Below, in pieces: positions 47,401-56,400 of a DNA stretch of 64,000 bases. Location: NCBI RefSeq assembly GCF_014356525.2, contig NC_052507.1, forward strand, positions 434,001 through 498,000. Direction: 5' to 3'. Within the stretch, counting starts at the first letter, position 1. The number at the start of each line of letters is the position of its first letter. The notes below the pieces were generated by a model, which saw only the letters and a program-made list of their open reading frames with translations, was not told the origin of the DNA and searched no databases. The translations under genes were made by a program, and so were the position numbers. Source of the stretch: Nilaparvata lugens (lineage: Eukaryota > Arthropoda > Insecta > Hemiptera > Delphacidae).

Positions 47401-50400
47401 TGGAATGAGCTACTCACGTAAGCGCTAAATATGCAAGAGTAAACACCGCTTGTGTTTGGTCGTCTGCTCTGTTCTCTATCTATGAATTGAGTTTTAGGTT
47501 AGTTGAGTTCTGAATTTTGAAATAATAGCGTTAAAAGTGTCATCTCTATAATAATCTTGAGCATAATCTTATAATCTCAATAGCCTTTTTATAATCGTCT
47601 AAACTCTCTTCTCAAATGCCTTTTTCCTTTTCTTTTATGACAGGAAAAATAGAAGTAACAAGACAACTAGGGCTCTGCCCCATTAGAACTCCATCCGATT
47701 GGTATCTTTTGTAGGAATAATGGTGATATATATCATGATTGAATAATGGTGATATATATCATGATTGAATCTGTAAAGAGTTTTGTAGTTCTCAACTATT
47801 GGTTGTGATCGTATCTGGTATAGTTTCCTCTTCCTCACACGAATTAGTTGAGCGATTTTTCTATGAGCAAAAGATGAAAAGCGGCTCTAGACTAGACTCA
47901 CCTTTTTTGAAGCATTTGCTTCAAAAGTTGAGCAAATGCTCTAGTTTATTCATACAATTTCGAGCATAAGTTTTATTTTTGAGCAAATGCACAAACTATT
48001 TTTTGATGAGTATGAGCAAAAAAGCTTTTGCTCACGTTTATTCATAGAAAATGAAGCATATTCTCAATATTTTAGAAGTATAAGCAAATGTATAATAAAG
48101 TATAACTTTATTCATGTGGCCAATATTTTTACTTTCCTTGCCCTATTACCATAGGTAAGGAAAGTATTGCTTTCCGAAAAAATTAAGGTAACCCAATTTC
48201 TAAATTTCTATACGTTTCACGGTCCCCGGTACACGGTATGTGTGTATGTGCGTCTGTGTAGGCTACACGATATCTCATCGCCCAGTAGACGGAATGACTT
48301 GAAATTTGGAACTTAAGGTCCTTACAATATAAGGATCCGACACGAACAATTTCCATCAAATGCGATTAAGATGGCGGCTAAAATGGCGAAAATGTTGTCG
48401 AAAACATGGTTTTTCCCGATTTTCTCGTAAACGGTTCCAACGATTTTGATTAAATGTATACCTAAAAGTCATTGATAAGCTCTATCAACTGTCACAAGTC
48501 CCATATCTGTAAAAATTTCAGGAGCTCCGCATCATCCATGCAAAGTTTGATTTCAGATTCCCAATTATCAGGCTTCAGATACAATTTAAACAAAAAAATT
48601 CAAGTGGAAAAGATTGATCATAAAAATCTCTACAATTAATGTTCAGTAGCATTTTCACATAAAATTAAAAATAAGCTCGAAATTCGAGGAAATAAGATTA
48701 TCCAATTGCAAATTGTTGGCAACTGTTGATTCTATTAAATGATTCACTATGAAGAGATAGCAGACCTCGTATGTCTCCAGCGTTATTGTCCTGTCACCAG
48801 CTGACTCAGATCTTTGTTTATAAGTAGACTTGAGATGCGCGTGAACAGTAGCGTCAGGTGATCAATTCTCATCTTCTTCTTCTGCTTCAATCGTCCGATT
48901 GGTTGGCAGCTTTCCATCTTTGTCTGTCCAGAGCCAGCTGTTTTAGTTGGGTATAGCTCTGGACCCCAAGATCCCGGGTTATCTGCTTCAAATATTGTAG
49001 CCGGGGTCTTCCACGAGCCCGTTGTCCACTGATTGCACCTTCCAGTATTGTTAGCGTGAATTCGCTGTGTCTTTTCAATTCTCATAACGGCAAGGAAAGT
49101 TGTGTGAGTGTGCCACACCAGTTTTTTTTTTCAATAATATTTTTGAATTTGTTTGTAGGTGAGGGATGCCGAGGGTGGAATTGTGAATTCACAAGTGAGT
49201 CCACTCTGTCAACTGACTGACGTGACAAAGCAGTGCTTTCTGCTTTCGTTTGTCGCCGATGTGCCTCCGCTGGGAATCACCACCTACTTTGTCGAACACG
49301 TGTTGTCCAGTGATACACCCAGGTAAGCATACCTCATAATGGCATTTTATTGTCCCTTTTCTGTATAGGGCTACTTGTAATATAAATAGAAATAAAAATC
49401 TCAGTACCCTTTTTTGAATTATTTTATCACAACATGTTTCAACATTGATGCCACTTTCAAGTGATTGATATCACTATAGTTATTTGTATATCTAGAGTGA
49501 AAAGTACGACTTTTTCTCCCTGTGGGAAAAAGTTTGAAGCCCGAGGCGAAGCCGAGGGCAGCAATTTTCCTGAGGGAGAAAAAGTATTTTTCGCTCGTGA
49601 TGTACACAACATTTTTCCTCCATCTACATTTTTTTATAGAAACTGCAAATAAAATCATTCTAATAACTTACGTATTGGTGACATTGATTCCTAACAACAT
49701 AACCTAAATCTAAAACCTAAAAACTGGTCGTCTGATTGGCACTGCCGATTGCGCTATCTATCGGCAAAAGTTGTAACAATTATATCAGCTGAGCAGCTAC
49801 CAAAAATGGCTGACTCCAGATCACGCGGTTCAGATTTGAATTGCAGATCAAAAATATTTGTTGGCTGGTATTTTGAATAGAATAAAATATTTTAAAAATT
49901 GTATAAATTTTTATCGTCTACTAATATTAAGAATATAATAATTATCATACAAACATATATTTCATGAGTTAATCAAATTTCTGGTTGTGGTATTGAATTC
50001 AGTTGACTCAATGACAGACACCTCTATTATGCTTTCTCATCTGAGCTTAGACCTTTTAACCTATTACAATGTAAGTTTCAAAATAGAGATGCTCCCCATG
50101 TTATTTAAATGGAGTCACTTTTACTCCCTAGGGAGTTTTTCTGTTTTTTACTACCGAGAGCGAAAAAGTGACACTTTAGTATTAGGTTCCAGGGAGTAAA
50201 GTAAGTACTTTAGACAGTAGGTGGAGGAAAAAATAATTCAAAAAGGGTACTGAGATTTTTATTGTTATAATGGCAGTATTTGATTGACATTAGTGTTGCT
50301 ATCCTTGTCTTTCAGTTCACAAAGCAGATAGCGCTATCCTTTAACAATGATTTCATCCACTCGTTTAGCCAGATTGCAGATGTGTAAACAATCCATCAAA

Positions 50401-53400
50401 AGCCTTCATGAGAAGAGAACACCAGTGGATCTCCTTTGGGTAGAACTAATAGAAATATAATACCATTGGATAAATGGTAGTATAGGGAAAAGATAGCATA
50501 AGACAATACAATAAAAATAAAATAATATATTTATTACCATTTGATTTACAATAAACATTGGTCATTGTCACAAGTATACAATCAACATTACAAAAGTCTA
50601 CACAATATCCCAACGTGTATAGGGCGTTTATGTTTCAAAATGTTCACTGTTAACTGAAGCCGATATTCCTTGTTGCTTGTCCTTCTTGCTGGTGAAGCTA
50701 TGTGACGCTGACAGTCTCTAATACTGTGCCGTTATTACACTCTCACCCGGCTAAAACCGTAATATTACAGTAGACGACAGTAATCTGATTGATTTGACAA
50801 AAAAAACGGCTTGAAATTTGACCAACGACCATATAGCATGGGATCTTCTTATGCTATATTTTCTCTATGTATGTTAAATTCTTAATTTTTTGTTATGTAT
50901 CATGTAGGCTACACTGTATTTTTGTATCATACTAGTAGGTTACCCGTGCTCCGCGAGGGTCTAATTAAAAGCTTGACAAACTGAAATATTGAAGAATTTA
51001 AAATAGGACTGTTATCATCCTCGATAAATTAAGAATCTATAAATGTTGCAACTTTTTAAGTTAATCAGTAGTTCAGACGTGATGATTGGTCATTCGTGAA
51101 TTTCGTATCCCGTATGTGTATAAGCCGATTCTTTTCTTTATTATATTATAGAATATAAATTATAGTAATGATGTGGAAGATTGTGAAGATAGAAGATAAA
51201 ACTGTTAAAATACACTATTTTTCTTTCATCACTCTCAAGCAAACTATATAACGAACTGGAAGCATGAGGAATTGTTGAATTGACATACTGAAAACTTGAC
51301 GTACTGAAATCTTGCTCTCACTTGATAGAATGGTGTTGAAGTGATTAATATTATTCTTCGAAAATATTCTTATTGTTTTGAAAGTTTATCATTTTTTATT
51401 TGTATTTGATCTGTTTTGGTTGCAAGAAGTAAGCAATTTATTTGAAATGTCAACCAGTTGTGCTGTGTGATCAGATAAAACATTGTCAACAAATCTAGTT
51501 TTCGTATTGACATACTGAAAATTTGACGTACTGAAATCTTTAAGAACTGAAAATAGGCATGTAAACACCCTCGGTAAATAAAGAATTTATATGTAAAACT
51601 AGCTGGCCTGGCGAACTTCGTACCGCCAAATAATTAATGCATCTCATGACAAACTTTAGCTGAATGCACACCTGTGGAGGAGCGATGCGGCATTTTGCAT
51701 CCAGGTTCTTCTTACTTATTGGTTTGATGGAAGATCTCACTCACTGAATCAGGCATGGCGTGGAATGGTGTAATAAGGCAATCTCCATAAGATCAACATT
51801 TTGTATCAGCAAGCCGCGCTTCCTCAGGTGTGCTTAGTCTTAGCTTAATCTGATGCACTATATTGTTATAAAAATTATCCAACAATCAGTATTTACATTT
51901 ATATATCAATATGGACTTCCTATGTGCTTAGTTAGTTGTACAGCAGTTTGTATTTTTAGATATAGTTGAATGCAGCTTGCTGGGAAATTGAATGGTATAT
52001 CTCTTTGCTGCTGATTTTCCCGTTCATATTATAAATTTACAGCATTTCGAGTACTACGACCCAAGTTTGGACGTCGTTTGTACCGCGGCATTATTATTAG
52101 AATTGAAATTTTGTGAATCAGTAGAAAGAAAATAGAAAAACAGATCTACTGATGGCTGTTGGATGACGCAATGATTATAACAGCTGATTTTTATTTCTGT
52201 GTGTGGCCAGCTCACAAATCTTCTCCCATAAGGATTACATGTAAACTTTGAAGGACCGTAGGAAAAAGTCCTACGAAGTCGGATCATTAATTTAATAGGA
52301 CATAAACCTGCTCCTGAACATAAGAAACACAGCTAAAAAAATCATCAAATTCGGTGCATCCATAGAAAAGTTATTGAATGTCAAAATTTGAGGCTCGATT
52401 TTTATTTATATAGATTTCAAGTCTAGTTCTTTTCTTCATTATATCATAGATTTGGTATTTTTATTGTGTAGTAATATTTTCTATTTTTTAATACGACTTT
52501 GTTTCTGAATGCATTGTATGACAATTTTCTATGTATAGTATGTATCGACAAGTAAATAAATATGAATAATAAGTTTGTGTATTTTTGCAGAGAGAACAAA
52601 GTGCAGATTAAGGTGTTGAACGCGGCAGGACTGCGCAGTACTCAGCGCGGAATGTTCGAGGATTGGGTGAAGGACTTTGACAAGGGCAAGGAGTTCTCCA
52701 TTCAGAACAACCGTATGGCGGTGACGTTCAGCACCAGTGGCCTCCTCAAGGCCATCACGCTCAAGGACACCGGACGTGTTGTGCCCATACATCTCAGCTT
52801 TGCCAAGTCAGTATTATAAGAGTAATCCGTGGTCTATAGTGAGGTCCACGTTATAATGGCAGTGTTTGATTAGCAAATGGTATCGCTATCCTTGTCTATC
52901 ATTCAACAAAACGGATAGCGCTATCTCTTTATCGCTTTGCTCTGTTGCCAGATCGTCAACACATTTGCACTGCCATTATAACATGGACCTCACTAAGGGC
53001 CGTTTGCACAATATAGATTGCCAAACTCGATTGAGAAAATCGAGTTTAAGTTAATCCGAAAGTTTAAACTTGAATCGGTTTTCTCAGTGCATTTACTAAT
53101 CCAGTTTAAGTTAATCTAGTTTAGCGCTAAGTTGGTGATAGAATGTCATCGTTTATAATATCAGGAAGGCTGATTTTTACAGGAAATTTGTTATTTGTTT
53201 ACAAACCATCAGTAATTTGAGGTTATGTAGCTACTATTCTAGTATTTTCTTGTTCTTGTTCAAAATCCACAGAGTTGTAAGCTGTACGGTTCTAAAAGTG
53301 AAAAGCGATCAAGAAATTCTTTAAAAAAATTATGTTTAGTTGGCACCAGAAAATATATTTTAGAATGTAAGATAAAAAAGTTATTTTGTTACGCTTGAAT

Positions 53401-56400
53401 CGACTATGGTCTTCCTCGTTTATTAGAAATCTCTCGAAAACAATATATTATCTCATTTATGTGTTATTAAAAACATGTTTTCCAATCGAAGACCACTGTT
53501 AAAAATTGTCTTAATTTCTATTAAGTGGTTTATTCAATCAAAATACTAAATTGGCAGTTGCTGTACTCAAGCAAAACCGTTAGAAAAATTCTCTATCCCA
53601 GAAATTTAAATTATTTGTTTTTTGCCCAATTTTTCTCAGTTTCAAAATTTCTTCGCAGTCATCTTTATCGATCGCATTAAAAACTCCTATCAATTCCTCC
53701 ATCACAATTATTTTTACATTCAAATAATGATTCACTGTAACCTAAATTAATAATAATTATCGTCTACAGAAGCATTAAAAACAATCGTCGAAAAATAATT
53801 TACTATAAGCTGTTTCCCCATCAAATCTTTACAGATGTCAAGTTAATCCAAATTATTTGGTTTAAATCTCCTGCTTTGGAGGTTTAAACTTTCCCAGAGT
53901 TTAAACTCAATACAGAGATTAAACTGATACTGTGCAAACGAAATTTTAGTTTAAACCAAAAAAAAAAATCCAGATTTGGTTTAAGCTTTAGCTTAAACTT
54001 ACACTGTGCAAACGGCCCTAATAGTAACAAAATATGTGCGATTGCATAATATCAAGAACTGTCACATATCGACAACCTTATCAAAATATGATTCTGTAAT
54101 AAGGCCTTGAGCTAATAAAGTGATAAAGTGCATTATTGTACCCATACTAAAGTCAGTTAGGCCCAGTTTCTAGGACACTCAATAATAATATTTCTCTAGT
54201 CGTGAGTACACCACTATCAGATGAGTTTATTCACAAAAATATATAATTATTACATTTACATAGAATTAAATGTAAAAATTATTTAATCAAAATTAATTCA
54301 TTGCTATGCTGTATTTAGAAGAATGTGGCCCAACTATGTATGTATCTGTCTCGGGATGCCACTATCTTTGCTTCAGTTTAACTCATTCTACATGCCAAAA
54401 AAGTCATATTTGTAAAGTGAGGTCCACGTTATAATGACAGTGTTTGATTGGCAATGGTATTGCTATCCTTGTCTATCATTCAACAAAGCGGATAGCGCTA
54501 TCTCTTTCTCGCTTTTCTCTGTTGTCAGATCGTCTTTTAACAATGTAGAATTAATAATTAATTAACAAAATATGTCATCTTAATTATTAAAATTCATTAT
54601 TGAAAAATGTGATAAATGTGAACGAGAATGAACAGTTAATATTACATCAATAAACCTGTATCAGTTACCGTCTATAGAAGGCATTGACAAGACAGAGGAT
54701 CGGCAACGTTGTTCTCCTATCCTTCTGCACTACCATTATAACGTGGATCTCACTATAGGAGCCTGGTCTTGTTATATTTATTATAAACATCGTGTTTGTA
54801 CATTTGAATCAATTTGCTAATCAGATAATTTCCTTATTAGATGTTGAAATGAATGTTTATTTGTGCAGATACAAAACGCGACTGGGTCAGGACAAGAGTG
54901 GGGCCTATCTGTTCCTGCCGGACAGTGAAGGGGAGACCATCACTGTCAAAGCGCCTCTCATCCTTGTCTTCGAGGGGCCAATCATGTCCAAGGTCCTAGT
55001 GCAGCTACCCAATGTGCTTCACACTATCATTGTCTACAATACGCCAGGTAAACAAATCTCATTATTTCATGTTGGTAACAAATTTAGAACGCAAATAGAT
55101 ATTGTGCAATCTCTGCGTAATAATAGTTATTTGTATATTTAGAGTGAAAAGTACGACTTTTTCTCCCTGTGGGAAAAAGTTTGAAGCCCGAGGCGAAGCC
55201 GAGGGCAGCAATTTTCCTGAGGGAGAAAAAGTATTTTTCGCTCGTGATGTACACAACATTTTTCCTCCATCTACATTTTTACATAGAAACTGCAAATAAA
55301 ATCATTCTAATAACTTACGTATTGGTGACAATGATTCCTAACAACATAACCTAAATCTAAAACCTAAAAACTGGTCGTCTGATTGGCACTGCCGATTGCG
55401 CTATCTATCGGCAAAAGTTGTAACAATTATATCAGCTGAGCAGCTACCAAAAATGGCTGACTCCAGATCACGCGGTTCAGATTTGAATTGCAGATCAAAA
55501 ATATTTGTTGGCTGGTATTTTGAATAGAATAAAATATTTTAAAAATTGTATAAATTTTTATCGTCTACTAATATTAAGAATATAATAATTATCATACAAA
55601 CATATATTTCATGAGTTGATCAAATTTCTGTTTGTATTGAATTCAGTTGACTCAATGACAGACACCTCTATTATGCTTTCTCATCTGAGCTTAGACCTTC
55701 CAACCTATTACAATGTAAGTTTCAAAGTAGAGATGCTCCCCATGTTATTTAAATGGAGTCACTTTTACTCCCTAGGGAGTTTTTCTGTTTTTTACTACCG
55801 AGAGCGAAAAAGTGACACTTTAGTATTAGGTTCCAGGGAGTAAAGTAAGTACTTTAGACAGTAGGTGGAGGAAAAGAAAATTTCATGTGCCCAATATGAA
55901 ATCCATACTATAATAAAGTAAAGAACTGGCTTCATCCACTACCTCCGTAAACAAAGCCATAGTGCATTCTGGTGACGTCAGCACAGGTAGGGCTCCTACA
56001 CCAATAACAATTTTTCTAACTTTTTCCATAAATTGGATTTAAATTATTGGAAGTGAAAATGGAATTATTGGATATGACCTTGTTTTTGGAAATTTTACTA
56101 TTTCTAAAAATTGAAAGTTGAGGAGTTTCGGGCTATAGTAAGGTCCAAGTTAGAATGGCAGTGTTTGATTAGCAATGGTATTGATGAATAAATAATTTCC
56201 TTTAGTCTTCTAAATCTGTGAATATTTTTTGTTTTTCTGGTATCTTATTTGTGTTTTTTTTTTTAATCTTTTTAGGTGCCGATGGTCTTGGATTAGAAAT
56301 ACAGAATAAAGTTGATATATCGAATGTGAATAGTAACTATGAACTATCCATGAGACTCTCGAGTAACATAAAGAATGGCGATGTATTTTTCACGGATCTC

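Noticed and set aside
49461..49707. Paired frames of 60-79 codons repeated at 55062-55354
   Set aside because: Both lie in the two family F repeat copies; identity at DNA level explains the shared frames and no domain is present.
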